Source of the DNA: Deltaproteobacteria bacterium
GTDB taxonomy: Bacteria; Desulfobacterota; Binatia; UBA12015
Assembly (NCBI GenBank): GCA_016874795.1
Contig: VGTG01000015.1
Span: 1 to 55,777 of the forward strand
Length of the DNA: 55,777 nt
Direction of reading: 5' to 3'
Part shown: piece after piece, positions 37,429 to 45,627 of the stretch
Layout: each line of letters opens with the position of its first letter
Numbering within the stretch: position 1 is the first letter of the stretch
The notes under the pieces: generated by a model
What the model saw: only the letters and a program-made list of their open reading frames with translations
The model's database searches: none
What the model was told of the DNA's origin: nothing
Translations under genes and position numbers: made by a program

Positions 37429-37821
37429 TCAGTGCGCGGCTGCTGCCTCTTCGAGCGGGCTCGGCGGCAGCGGGACGACGTTCGCCCGCTGTGCCCGCCA
37501 GCGGTGCAAGCCCTGGCGGATGTAGTCCGGGTTCATGTCGACGATCTGGCAGATGTTCTCGAACGAGAACAGCCAGCGCTTGTCGGTCGACATGATCCAC
37601 TCGTACGACTCCGCGAAGAGCTGCTTCCCGCGCATGTCGTTCGTGTGGGCGTACTTCTGGAAGCAGTCGATCGCGTCCTCGAGAACCGCAAGCATCAGCC
37701 GGCGCTCGCGATCGAACCCGGCTTCCTTCCGGAAGAAGGAGAAGAACTGGCCGGGTAAGAGGACGTCCGGCTCGAAGAGTCCCCCCGTCCTATCCTGCAT
37801 TGCGGCCCCCCGAGTTCGCAT
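37429..37821 (-). CDS. Small protein of unknown function, possible HTH
   Basis: A 130-residue soluble protein. The last third (FSFENICQIVDMNPDYIRQG then LHRWR) has the helix-turn-helix-like rhythm of a DNA-binding or adaptor motif. The N-terminal part contains RERRLMLAVLEDAIDCFQKY. I recall similar small proteins of unknown function in deltaproteobacteria, but cannot name a family. ATG 37821 is preferred because AGGAGG stands four bases upstream; ATG 37824 and ATG 37800 are alternatives. It is divergent from the small membrane protein at 38090. Confidence 0.7.
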   Translation of the reverse strand: MRTRGAAMQDRTGGLFEPDVLLPGQFFSFFRKEAGFDRERRLMLAVLEDAIDCFQKYAHTNDMRGKQLFAESYEWIMSTDKRWLFSFENICQIVDMNPDYIRQGLHRWRAQRANVVPLPPSPLEEAAAAH

Positions 37822-38089
37822 CATCCCTCCTGTCGTCCAACGCGTACCTCCACCCCTTCCACGGCCGCGTACCCCTCGTCCGCGGCATCCCCCGAGGCGG
37901 CGGACGCTAACGCGGCCCGCACGGCCCCGTGAAATGAATTCCCCTGTTTCCTACCATGAGAATGACTTATCTTCCATCGCAGGCACGCTTGCCTGCTTCG
38001 CGAAGCCGGTCCGACTGAGCTATACGCGACGCGAATTCGTCCCGAACTCGTCCGTCCGCAGCAACGAAGAAGAACAAGAAGAGGCAGCC
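37822..38089. other. Divergent intergenic region
   Basis: These 268 bases lie between two divergent small genes and include an unusually AT-rich patch (about 37930-37985) and the perfect palindrome GCTTCGCGAAGC (37995-38006), followed by GCTATACG. Promoters for both genes are expected here. I could not fix -35/-10 pairs with confidence. Confidence 0.4.
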
Positions 38090-38521
38090 ATGGCCGAACA
38101 GTCCGCGTCAAGCAATCACTCCGCCGGAGGCGGAAGCCACATCGGAGCCATCGTCGGCTGGGGATCGATGGCGATCGCCACCATCGTGTTCATCTGGTTC
38201 ATCATGACGCAGCTCGCGGTCGGATGGGAAGAACGCGGTGACGAAGCCCTGAGGCTGGTCAAGAAGTGGAAGGGTCCGGGGATGAGCTACAACCTCTCCG
38301 ACCAGGCGATCGCGGTCGGCAACGACGCGCGCGCGAAGGGCCGCTTCATCGGCCAGTTCTCCTGGGCCGCGACGCAGGAGGAAGGTCCGCTCTACAAGGT
38401 CGAGCTGATCTGGAAGGAAGACAGCGTCACGAAGAAGGCAACCTGGGAGGTCAATCTCAAGGACGGCTCCGTGACGGCAAAGGGAGCCGACGCCGAAGCG
38501 TTCATGAAGCCCGTCGGCTAG
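38090..38521 (+). CDS. Small single-pass membrane protein of unknown function
   Basis: A 143-residue protein. A Ser/Gly-rich cytoplasmic head precedes one membrane helix (IVGWGSMAIATIVFIWFIM, about residues 22-40). A soluble domain of about 95 residues then ends in beta-strand-like sequence (LYKVELIWKEDSVTKKATW). No family is recognised. ATG 38090 follows a GAAGAGGC ribosome-site-like stretch. The gene is flanked downstream by multi-hairpin repeat copy C. Confidence 0.72.
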   Translation: MAEQSASSNHSAGGGSHIGAIVGWGSMAIATIVFIWFIMTQLAVGWEERGDEALRLVKKWKGPGMSYNLSDQAIAVGNDARAKGRFIGQFSWAATQEEGPLYKVELIWKEDSVTKKATWEVNLKDGSVTAKGADAEAFMKPVG

Positions 38522-38547
38522 TCCGCCCGACCGAAGGCGCGGACCCT

Positions 38548-38643
38548 CCGCGCGCGTAGCGCGCGGCCGAGCGGAGAGCGAGCGCACGAGTGGAGAAGGC
38601 GTGGCTTTGCGACGCCTTCGGCGAGGGGGCGGCGCCCCCTCGC
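38548..38643. repeat. Multi-hairpin repeat between convergent genes, copy C
   Basis: CCGCGCGC-gta-GCGCGCGG (38548-38566), then AAGGCGT-ggctttgcg-ACGCCTT, then a perfect 10-bp stem: GCGAGGGGGC (38621-38630), loop GGC, and GCCCCCTCGC (38634-38643). The last stem touches the TGA of the glutamate-cysteine ligase gene. Confidence 0.65.
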
Positions 38644-40011
38644 TCAGTACGCGGTGTTCTCGACCAACCAGCGGACCTCGCGGTCCGCGCGCTCCCAGCC
38701 GTCGAGCAGCTCTTCCGCGCGTGTGACGCCGCTCTGGACGCGCGCACGCACCGGCTCGAGGACGATCGACTCGTTCTCTCCGCGGCCGTTGCGGCGATCC
38801 TGACGGCGGAGGCCCTCGATCGCGATCTCGACGAGGTCGCGCGCGAGGTCTCCGATGGTGTGACGCCGGAAGCGCGTCGCGAGGCCCTCTCGATGCACGC
38901 GATGGAGCGTCTCGACGCGCTCTTCGAACGACCAGCCCCTGATCAGATCGGACGCGCCCTCGAGGCAATCGTCGTCGTAGAGAAAGCCCTTGGCGATCGC
39001 GGAGAGGCCGAGCATCGTCTCCGGCGGTTGGCTGTCGACCGAGCGGAGCTCGATGTAGGTCTTGAGCCGCACCTCGGGAAACAGCGTCGAGAGGTGCAGC
39101 GCGAAGTCGCCGACGGTCGCACGTAGACCGCCCACGCCTTCCTTCCAGAACCGGCGGAAAGGCACGCCGGTCAGGTCCTGATAGTCGGAGCCGCGCTTCA
39201 CGAAGTACATCGGCGCGTCGAGGGCCCAATCCATGTAGTCCTCGAAGCCGGCGTCGCGGGAGAAGAGGAACGGCAGCATGCCGCACCGCGCGGGATCGGT
39301 GTCGGTCCAGATGTGACCTCGGTACGAGAGGTAGCCCGTCGGACGCCCGTCACAGATCGGCGAGTTCGCGAAGATCGCGTTCAGGATCGGAGCGAGTCCG
39401 GTCGACACGCGCATCTTCTTCATCGCGTCGGCTTCGCTCGAGTAGTCGAGGTTCACCTGCACGGTCGCGGTCTGCTTCATCATGCGCTGACCGTAGCGGC
39501 CGACCTTCGTCATGTACGGCGCCATGATCCCGTAGCGCTTCTTCGGGACCCACTCGATCTCGTCGAGCGTCGACAGTGGCTGGATCCCGAGGCCGAGGAT
39601 CTCGACGTCGAGCGAAGCCGTGATCTCCGTCATCTCGAAGACGTGCTCGTCGAGCTCCTCCTGCGCCTCGTGCAGCGTTTCGCACGCACGTCCGGAAAGC
39701 TCGATCTGCCCGCCGGGCTCGAGCGTGATCTCTCCGCTCGGTCGCGAGAGGGCGATGACCCGGCCGTTCTCTTCGATGGGCTCCCAGCCGAAGCGGTCGG
39801 CCATGCCGCGCAGGATCCGCTCGACGCCGCGCGGTCCGCTGAACGGGATCGCCGCACCCGTCGCGCGATCGACGGCGACCTTCTCGTACTCGGTGCCGAT
39901 CCGCCATTCCTCGCGCGGCTTCGCGCCGCGGGCGAAGTGGTCGATGAGCTGGTCGACGCGCTCGATCGGCGCGGCATCGGGACCGGTCGGATCGGCGATG
40001 TAGTCGCTCAT
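38644..40011 (-). CDS. Glutamate-cysteine ligase (GCS2, plant/proteobacterial type)
   Basis: A 455-residue enzyme for the first step of glutathione synthesis, joining L-glutamate and L-cysteine with ATP. Family features include RIGTEYEKVAVD near residue 38, GEITLEPGGQIELSG near residue 92, MMKQTATVQVNLDY, and LKTYIELRSVDSQPP near the C-terminal half. ATG 40011 begins a normal N-terminus; no ribosome site is evident. No glutathione synthetase gene is visible in the window. A GFA-family gene, whose relatives act on glutathione adducts, is at 46514. Confidence 0.92.
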   Translation of the reverse strand: MSDYIADPTGPDAAPIERVDQLIDHFARGAKPREEWRIGTEYEKVAVDRATGAAIPFSGPRGVERILRGMADRFGWEPIEENGRVIALSRPSGEITLEPGGQIELSGRACETLHEAQEELDEHVFEMTEITASLDVEILGLGIQPLSTLDEIEWVPKKRYGIMAPYMTKVGRYGQRMMKQTATVQVNLDYSSEADAMKKMRVSTGLAPILNAIFANSPICDGRPTGYLSYRGHIWTDTDPARCGMLPFLFSRDAGFEDYMDWALDAPMYFVKRGSDYQDLTGVPFRRFWKEGVGGLRATVGDFALHLSTLFPEVRLKTYIELRSVDSQPPETMLGLSAIAKGFLYDDDCLEGASDLIRGWSFEERVETLHRVHREGLATRFRRHTIGDLARDLVEIAIEGLRRQDRRNGRGENESIVLEPVRARVQSGVTRAEELLDGWERADREVRWLVENTAY

Positions 40012-40070
40012 CGGAAGGGCTAGCCTTAAAGGGCCACCCAGGCCGAGACAAGAGCCATGGACCGCCGGAA

Positions 40071-40643
40071 TCAGTTCTCGATGAGGACCAGGGTGCCGCT
40101 CGGAACCATGGCGTAGAACTCGCGGACGTCGGCGTTCCGGAGCGAGATGCAGCCGAACGTCCAGTCGACGCGGCTCTCGTTCAGGACCGGCTCGTCGGTT
40201 CCGTGGATGCCGATCTCGCCGCCGGGACCGTTCGAGACGCGGCCCTCCTGCAGGGCGAGCGCGTGCATCTCGCGGTCGCGGACGTTCGGGTAGCTCAGCA
40301 GGAGGAAGCGCTCCCAGCGCGGATGAACGCGCTTTCCGACGATCTGGTAGAGGCCGAGAGGCGTCTTCCGATCGCCCTCCTCCTCCTTGTCTCCATTGAC
40401 CCGCCCGAAGGAGATGCCGTGGTACGTCCTCTTCCACTCACCCTTGCGGTAGACGGAGACCGTTCGGCAGCTCTGCTTCACGAGGACGAACCAGTCTTCC
40501 GAGCTCGCCCAGGAAAGCGGTGCGCTCTCGCGCGCGACCACCGGCGGCGCTTCCACCACGGGCTTCGTCGTCGCGACGCTGCAACCGACGAGCGCAAGCG
40601 CCGAAGCCAGAGCCAAGAGCCGTCCCGGATCCACCCGCCCCAC
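40071..40643 (-). CDS. L,D-transpeptidase (YkuD family) lipoprotein
   Basis: A 190-residue protein. A short lipoprotein signal ends at LVGC (Cys near residue 21). The YkuD domain follows with GDRKTPLGLYQIVGK, IGIHGTDEPV and the catalytic cysteine in DWTFGCISLRN. The Ser of the common SHGC motif is replaced by Phe-Gly-Cys, as in some members. GTG 40643 is supported by a promoter ending eight bases upstream. It is the second L,D-transpeptidase within 3 kb. Confidence 0.88.
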   Translation of the reverse strand: MGRVDPGRLLALASALALVGCSVATTKPVVEAPPVVARESAPLSWASSEDWFVLVKQSCRTVSVYRKGEWKRTYHGISFGRVNGDKEEEGDRKTPLGLYQIVGKRVHPRWERFLLLSYPNVRDREMHALALQEGRVSNGPGGEIGIHGTDEPVLNESRVDWTFGCISLRNADVREFYAMVPSGTLVLIEN

Positions 40644-40651
40644 GACCGCCG

Positions 40652-40680
40652 ATTGTCGGACGTGAAGGCCCGAGTTGCAA
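40652..40680 (-). promoter_or_regulatory. Candidate promoter of the lipoprotein L,D-transpeptidase gene
   Basis: On the minus strand, TTGCAA (40675-40680), a 17-base spacer and GACAAT (40652-40657). The GTG at 40643 starts eight bases after the -10 box, and no Shine-Dalgarno sequence is present. Confidence 0.4.
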
Positions 40681-40773
40681 CGCCCGCGCGCTTCCCGTCC
40701 CCTGGAAAACTCTCGACCCGCAGCTAAAGGTGTTGCCGCGCCGCTCGAACGCGGCGTTGCGGAGGGAGCGCCG

Positions 40774-41253
40774 ATGCCAGTCGATCAACAGGAGTTCCGA
40801 AGCCTCATGGGACACTTCGCGACCGGCGTCACGATCCTCACGACGCACGACGGAGAGGGTACCCTCCACGGGCTGACCGCGAACGCGATCTGCTCGGTCT
40901 CGCTCGTTCCGCCTCTCCTCCTCTGCTGCATCGACAAGGGTGCGGAGAGCTATCCGAGCTTCGCCGCTTCCGGCGTCTTCACCGTCAACATCCTGAGCAG
41001 CGAGCAGGAGACTCTCTCGCGGCGCTTCGCCAAGTCGGGAGGCGCGAAGTTCGACGGCGTCGGCTATCGACTCGGCCGGAACGGCGCGCCGATCCTGAAC
41101 GACGTGCTCGCGCACGCCGAATGCGAGGTGCGCCACGCGTTCGACGCGGGAGACCACACGATCTACCTCGGCGAGCCGCTCGAGATCGCGATGCGCGACC
41201 AGACCGACCCCTTGCTTTTCTTCCGCGGAGGCTACCGGAACATCCGCGCATGA
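40774..41253 (+). CDS. Flavin reductase family protein (FMN-binding)
   Basis: A 159-residue split-barrel flavoprotein. FRSLMGHFATGVTILTT near the start, GLTANAICSVSLVPPLLLCC, and the histidine region DHTIYLGEPLEI with FFRGGYRNI are standard for flavin:NAD(P)H reductases that feed two-component monooxygenases. No monooxygenase gene is nearby. ATG 40774 has GGAGGGAG upstream. Its stop overlaps the next ATG (ATGA). Confidence 0.9.
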   Translation: MPVDQQEFRSLMGHFATGVTILTTHDGEGTLHGLTANAICSVSLVPPLLLCCIDKGAESYPSFAASGVFTVNILSSEQETLSRRFAKSGGAKFDGVGYRLGRNGAPILNDVLAHAECEVRHAFDAGDHTIYLGEPLEIAMRDQTDPLLFFRGGYRNIRA

Positions 41254-42227
41254 GGACGTGGCTCCGCGCGTCCGCGGCGCTCGCCCTTCTCCTCGGCGTC
41301 GCCGCTTGCACCTCGAGCACGGACTCGGGGAACGGTGCGTTCCGGGTCGGCTTGCTCACGCCCGGACCGATCAGCGACGGCGGCTGGAACGCGAGCGCAT
41401 ACGAGGGCCTGCAGAAGATCGCGAGCGAGCTCGGCGCGGAGATCAGCAACGTCCAGGTCTCGACGCCTGCCGAGTTCGAGCAGGGCTTCCGCGACTACGC
41501 GCAGCAGGGCTACGCGCTCGTCTTCGGGCACGGGTTCGAGTTCCAGGATCCGGCGCTGCGCGTCGGTTCCGAATTCCCCGAGACGGCTTTCGTCGTCAGC
41601 TCGGGAAGCGTGTCCGCGAAGAACGTGGCCTCGCTCCGCTTCCACCTCGATCAGGCGACGTACCTCGCCGGCATCCTCGCCGCGTCCCTCTCGAAGACCG
41701 GACGCGCCGGCTGCGTCGGCGGCATCGAGCTCCCCGTGATCCAGGCGACCTTCGACGGGTTCGTCGCGGGTGCTGCGAGCGTCAAGCCGGACTTCGTCGT
41801 CGCGACCGCCTACACCGGCAGCTTCGAGGACGTCGCGGCGGCGCGCGCGGCGACCGACGCGATGATCGCGCAGGGCGCCGACCTCGTGCTGCACAACGCG
41901 GACGCGGCCGGCCTCGGCGTGTTCCAGGCGGCGACCGCGCACGGGATTCTCGCCTTCGGCTCGAACCGCGACCAGAGCGAGGCCGCTCCGGACACCGTCC
42001 TCGCGAGCGCCGTGATCTCGATCCCCGAGGCGTTCCTGCAGGTCGCGCGCGAGGTGAAGGAGAAGCGCTTCCAGGGCCGCGTGATCGAGGAAGGGCTCGC
42101 GAACGGAACGATCTCGCTCGTCATGAATCCCCGCCTGGCCTCGCGCGTCCCGCCCGAGGTAAAGGCGAAAGTGACCGAAGCCGAAGAGAAGATCCGCCGC
42201 GGTGAGCTGCAGGTGAAGACGAAATGA
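41250..42227 (+). CDS. BMP family substrate-binding lipoprotein
   Basis: A 325-residue lipoprotein (lipobox GVAAC, Cys near residue 20) of the PnrA/BMP family, whose members bind nucleosides or similar ligands for ABC import. Typical features are VGLLTPGPISDGGWNASAYE, FVVSSGSVSAKNVAS, YLAGILAASLSKTGRAGCVG and LHNADAAGLGVFQAA. No permease or ATPase genes are adjacent; it is coupled by ATGA overlaps to the flavin reductase upstream and glmU downstream. Confidence 0.9.
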   Translation: MRTWLRASAALALLLGVAACTSSTDSGNGAFRVGLLTPGPISDGGWNASAYEGLQKIASELGAEISNVQVSTPAEFEQGFRDYAQQGYALVFGHGFEFQDPALRVGSEFPETAFVVSSGSVSAKNVASLRFHLDQATYLAGILAASLSKTGRAGCVGGIELPVIQATFDGFVAGAASVKPDFVVATAYTGSFEDVAAARAATDAMIAQGADLVLHNADAAGLGVFQAATAHGILAFGSNRDQSEAAPDTVLASAVISIPEAFLQVAREVKEKRFQGRVIEEGLANGTISLVMNPRLASRVPPEVKAKVTEAEEKIRRGELQVKTK

Positions 42228-43627
42228 GCGCGAACACCGCCCTCGCGATCGTGATCCTGGCCGCCGGCCAGGGGACGCGCATGAAGTCCCGTCACGCCAA
42301 GGTCCTGCACCGGCTCGGCGGACGGCCGCTCGTCTGCCACGTCCTCGAGAGCTGCCGCGGGCTCGCGGCGAAGCGGACCGTCGTCGTCGTCGGACACCAG
42401 GCCGACGCGGTGGAAGCCGCGTGCAAGGGCTACGGGGCCGAGTTCGCGCTGCAGCGCGAGCAGCGCGGCACGGGCCACGCCGCGATGGCGGCGCGCGACG
42501 CGGCGCTCGCCGGATTCCGCGGCGACGTCGTCATCCTGTACGGCGACGTCCCGCTCCTCACGGAGCCGACGCTGCGGCGGCTCCTCGGGCGCCATCGCGA
42601 CACCGGCTCGACCGTGAGCCTGCTCACGACGGTCGTCGACGAGCCGTTCGGTTACGGCCGCATCGTCCGCGACGGCGCCGGCCGGCTCGAGCGCATCGTC
42701 GAGCAAAGGGACGCCTCCGAGGCGGAGCGCGCGATCACCGAGGTGAATCCGGGCATCTACTGCGTGAAGTCGGAGTTCCTCTTTCCGACGCTCGACCGGC
42801 TACGTCCGACGAACGACCAGGGCGAGCTCTACCTCACCGACGTCGTCGGGCTCGCGGTCTGCGAGGGGCTCCCCGTCGCGACGGAGCCGGTCGATCCGCA
42901 CGAGGTCGCCGGCATCAACTCGCGTGCGGATCTCGCCGCGCTCGAGGAGACGCTCCGGAGAGTGCTCGTCCGCCGCCACATGGACGCGGGCGTCACCTTC
43001 CTCGACCCGGGCACGGCGTGGATCGAGGCGGACGTCACGATCGGCGCGGACACGACCGTCGGCCCGATGGTCCAGATCCGCGGCAAGACCCGCATCGGCA
43101 GCGACTGCCAGATCGACGGCAACGCGTTCCTCGTCGACGCGGAGGTCGCCGACCGCGTCCACCTGCGCTCGAACGTCGTCTTGAGCGAATGCTCGGTCGC
43201 GGAAGGCTCGATCATCGGACCGTTCTCGCATCTCCGTCCCGGCGCCGATCTCGGGCCGGACGTGCACGTCGGGAACTTCGTCGAGGTGAAGAAGTCGACG
43301 ATCGGCGCCAACACCAAGGCGAACCACCTGGCGTACATCGGCGACGCGACGATCGGCCGCGACACGAACATCGGCGCCGGCACGATCACCTGCAACTACG
43401 ACGGCTTCGCGAAGCACCGCACGACGATCGGCGACCGCGTGCAGATCGGCAGCGACAGCCAGCTCGTCGCCCCGGTCGAGATCGGAGACGACGCCTACGT
43501 CGCCACCGGCACGACCGTCCGCCACGACGTCGAGCCGGGCGCCCTGGCGTTCAACCCGAAGCCGGACCAGCGCCGGCCCGGCTGGGTCGAGGGCTTTCGC
43601 CAGCGCAGAGCGAAGAAGAAGGCCTGA
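42224..43627 (+). CDS. glmU: Bifunctional GlmU (GlcN-1-P acetyltransferase / GlcNAc-1-P uridyltransferase)
   Basis: A 467-residue enzyme making UDP-GlcNAc for peptidoglycan and lipopolysaccharide. The N-terminal uridyltransferase has IVILAAGQGTRMKS (10-23), QREQRGTGHAA, ILYGDVPLL and VNPGIYC. The C-terminal left-handed beta-helix has repeated hexapeptides (VTIGADTTVGPMVQI, AYIGDATIGRDTNIGAGTI) and the acetyltransferase region around FVEVKKSTIG. The length is normal. ATG 42224 overlaps the previous TGA. glmS follows after 104 bases. Confidence 0.96.
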   Translation: MSANTALAIVILAAGQGTRMKSRHAKVLHRLGGRPLVCHVLESCRGLAAKRTVVVVGHQADAVEAACKGYGAEFALQREQRGTGHAAMAARDAALAGFRGDVVILYGDVPLLTEPTLRRLLGRHRDTGSTVSLLTTVVDEPFGYGRIVRDGAGRLERIVEQRDASEAERAITEVNPGIYCVKSEFLFPTLDRLRPTNDQGELYLTDVVGLAVCEGLPVATEPVDPHEVAGINSRADLAALEETLRRVLVRRHMDAGVTFLDPGTAWIEADVTIGADTTVGPMVQIRGKTRIGSDCQIDGNAFLVDAEVADRVHLRSNVVLSECSVAEGSIIGPFSHLRPGADLGPDVHVGNFVEVKKSTIGANTKANHLAYIGDATIGRDTNIGAGTITCNYDGFAKHRTTIGDRVQIGSDSQLVAPVEIGDDAYVATGTTVRHDVEPGALAFNPKPDQRRPGWVEGFRQRRAKKKA

Positions 43628-43661
43628 AGCCGGGCGCACGCCGCCCGCCTTAAGATCCTCC

Positions 43662-43691
43662 TTGCTCGGGTCGATTTTCCGAGAGTAGGCT
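43662..43691 (+). promoter_or_regulatory. Candidate promoter of glmS
   Basis: TTGCTC (43662-43667), an 18-base spacer and TAGGCT (43686-43691), about 40 bases before the glmS ATG. Just upstream is a hairpin (GGGCG ... CGCCC, 43632-43646) that may end glmU transcription. A CTCGG/CCGAG stem overlaps the promoter. No glmS ribozyme is visible. Confidence 0.3.
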
Positions 43692-43731
43692 TGCGAGCCG
43701 CGCCCGGGGGTAGGGCGCCGGGAGCAAAATC

Positions 43732-45561
43732 ATGTGCGGAATCATGGGCTACATCGGCGACCGCGAGGCGAGCCGCATCCTGGTCGACGGCCTGCGTCGC
43801 CTCGAGTACCGGGGCTACGATTCGGCCGGGGTCGCGACCCTCGTCAACGGGCACATCGAGGTCCGGCGGACGGTCGGTAAGCTCGACAACCTCGAGAAGC
43901 TCCTCGCGACGAGCCCGCTCGACGGCACGATCGGCATCGGCCACACGCGCTGGGCGACGCACGGTCCGCCCTCCGAGCAGAACGCCCATCCGCACCGCGC
44001 CGGGCAGGTCGTCGTCATCCACAACGGCATCATCGAGAACTACCTCGAGCTGAAGGAGGCGCTGGTCGCGAAGGGCCGCACCTTCCATTCCGAGACGGAC
44101 ACCGAGGTCATCTCGCAGCTCATCGACGAGCACATGAGCCAGGGCCTCGACTTCCTGGCCGCGGCGCGCGCCGCGGTGAAGCAGCTCGAGGGCTCGTTCG
44201 CGATCGTCGTCTTCTGCGACGGCGACAAGTCACGGCTCCTGACGGCGAAGACGGCGACGCCGATCGTCATCGGGCTCGGCGAGGGCGAGAACTTCGTCGC
44301 CTCGGACATCCCGGCGATCCTCGACCACACGCGCCAGGTCCTCTTCCTCGAGGACGGCGAGATGGCCGAGGTCACGCGCCAGGGCGTGAACGTGTCGACG
44401 TTCGACGGCGAACCGGTGGAGCGCGAGCCGCGCCGGATCACGTGGGATCCGATCACGGCGCAGAAGGGCGGCTTCAAGCACTTCCTCCTGAAGGAGATCC
44501 ACGAGCAGCCGCAGGCGCTGATCGACACGATGCTCGGCCGCATCCGTCAGGAAGAGGGCGACGTGTGGCTGCCGGAGCTCGATCAGCTCGGCACGGAGTG
44601 GTCGAACATCCGCCGCATCTATCTCACCGCATGCGGCACGGCGTGGCACGCGTGCCTCGTCGGGAAGTTCATCCTCGAGGAGATGGCGCGCATTCCCGTC
44701 GACGTCGACTATGCGAGCGAGCTCCGCTACCGGAAGCCGATCTTCGGCCCGGACACGATGCTGGTCGCCGTGTCGCAGTCGGGCGAGACCGCCGACACCC
44801 TCGCTGCCGTCGAAGAAGCTGCCGCGGCCGGCTCGAAGGTCCTCTCGATCTGCAACGTGCTCGACGCTTCGATTCCGCGCCGTTCGCGCGCGGTCTTGTA
44901 CACGCACGCCGGACCCGAGATCTCGGTCGCGAGCACGAAGGCGTTCACGACGCAGCTCACGGCGCTCTACCTGCTGTCGCTGCACGTCGGCCGCCAGCTC
45001 GGCCGCCTCGACGAGGCCCGCGGACGCGCTCTCGTGCACGACCTCGTCAACATCCCGAGCCTGATCCAGGAGACGCTGACGCGCGGGAAGCAGCTCGAGA
45101 AGATCGCGAAGAAGTACGGACACGCCTCGGACTTCCTCTACCTCGGACGCGGCATCAACTACCCGATCGCGCTCGAGGGCGCGCTCAAGCTGAAGGAGAT
45201 CTCGTACATCCACGCCGAAGGCTACCCGGCGGGCGAGATGAAGCACGGCCCGATCGCGCTGATCGACGAGGAGCTGCCGGTCGTCGTGCTCCTGCCGCGC
45301 GACCCGATGTACGCGAAGACGCTCTCGAACCTGAAGGAGGTCGAGGCGCGCGGCGGACGGATCATCGCGATCACGGACGCGCCGACGCCGGATCTCGAGG
45401 AGATCGCCTGGGAGGTGGTCACGATCCCCCGGGCGAACCACATGCTCGCGCCGATCCTGCTCTCGATCCCGCTGCAGATGCTCGCGTACTACGTCGCGTG
45501 CTACCGCGGCACGGACGTCGACCAGCCGCGAAACCTCGCGAAGAGCGTCACGGTCGAGTAG
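43732..45561 (+). CDS. glmS: Glutamine-fructose-6-phosphate aminotransferase GlmS
   Basis: A 609-residue enzyme converting fructose-6-phosphate and glutamine to glucosamine-6-phosphate. MCGIMGYIGDREA puts the catalytic Cys directly after Met, as required for the Ntn amidotransferase domain. GHTRWATHGPPSEQNAHPH and HNGIIENY follow. Two SIS domains carry SQSGETADTLAA, STKAFTTQL and LKLKEISYIHAEGYPAGEMK, ending DVDQPRNLAKSVTVE. The length is normal. It is placed directly after glmU, together forming the UDP-GlcNAc supply. Confidence 0.97.
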   Translation: MCGIMGYIGDREASRILVDGLRRLEYRGYDSAGVATLVNGHIEVRRTVGKLDNLEKLLATSPLDGTIGIGHTRWATHGPPSEQNAHPHRAGQVVVIHNGIIENYLELKEALVAKGRTFHSETDTEVISQLIDEHMSQGLDFLAAARAAVKQLEGSFAIVVFCDGDKSRLLTAKTATPIVIGLGEGENFVASDIPAILDHTRQVLFLEDGEMAEVTRQGVNVSTFDGEPVEREPRRITWDPITAQKGGFKHFLLKEIHEQPQALIDTMLGRIRQEEGDVWLPELDQLGTEWSNIRRIYLTACGTAWHACLVGKFILEEMARIPVDVDYASELRYRKPIFGPDTMLVAVSQSGETADTLAAVEEAAAAGSKVLSICNVLDASIPRRSRAVLYTHAGPEISVASTKAFTTQLTALYLLSLHVGRQLGRLDEARGRALVHDLVNIPSLIQETLTRGKQLEKIAKKYGHASDFLYLGRGINYPIALEGALKLKEISYIHAEGYPAGEMKHGPIALIDEELPVVVLLPRDPMYAKTLSNLKEVEARGGRIIAITDAPTPDLEEIAWEVVTIPRANHMLAPILLSIPLQMLAYYVACYRGTDVDQPRNLAKSVTVE

Positions 45562-45627
45562 GCACCGTCGGTCCGGAGCCTCGCCGCGGCGGTTTGCCCG
45601 AGGCTCGCCGGCGTGCGAGGCGTCCGC

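Noticed and set aside
43628-43731. glmS ribozyme upstream of glmS
   Set aside because: The gap is too short and the conserved ribozyme core is not seen; only a simple hairpin and a promoter-like pair are visible.
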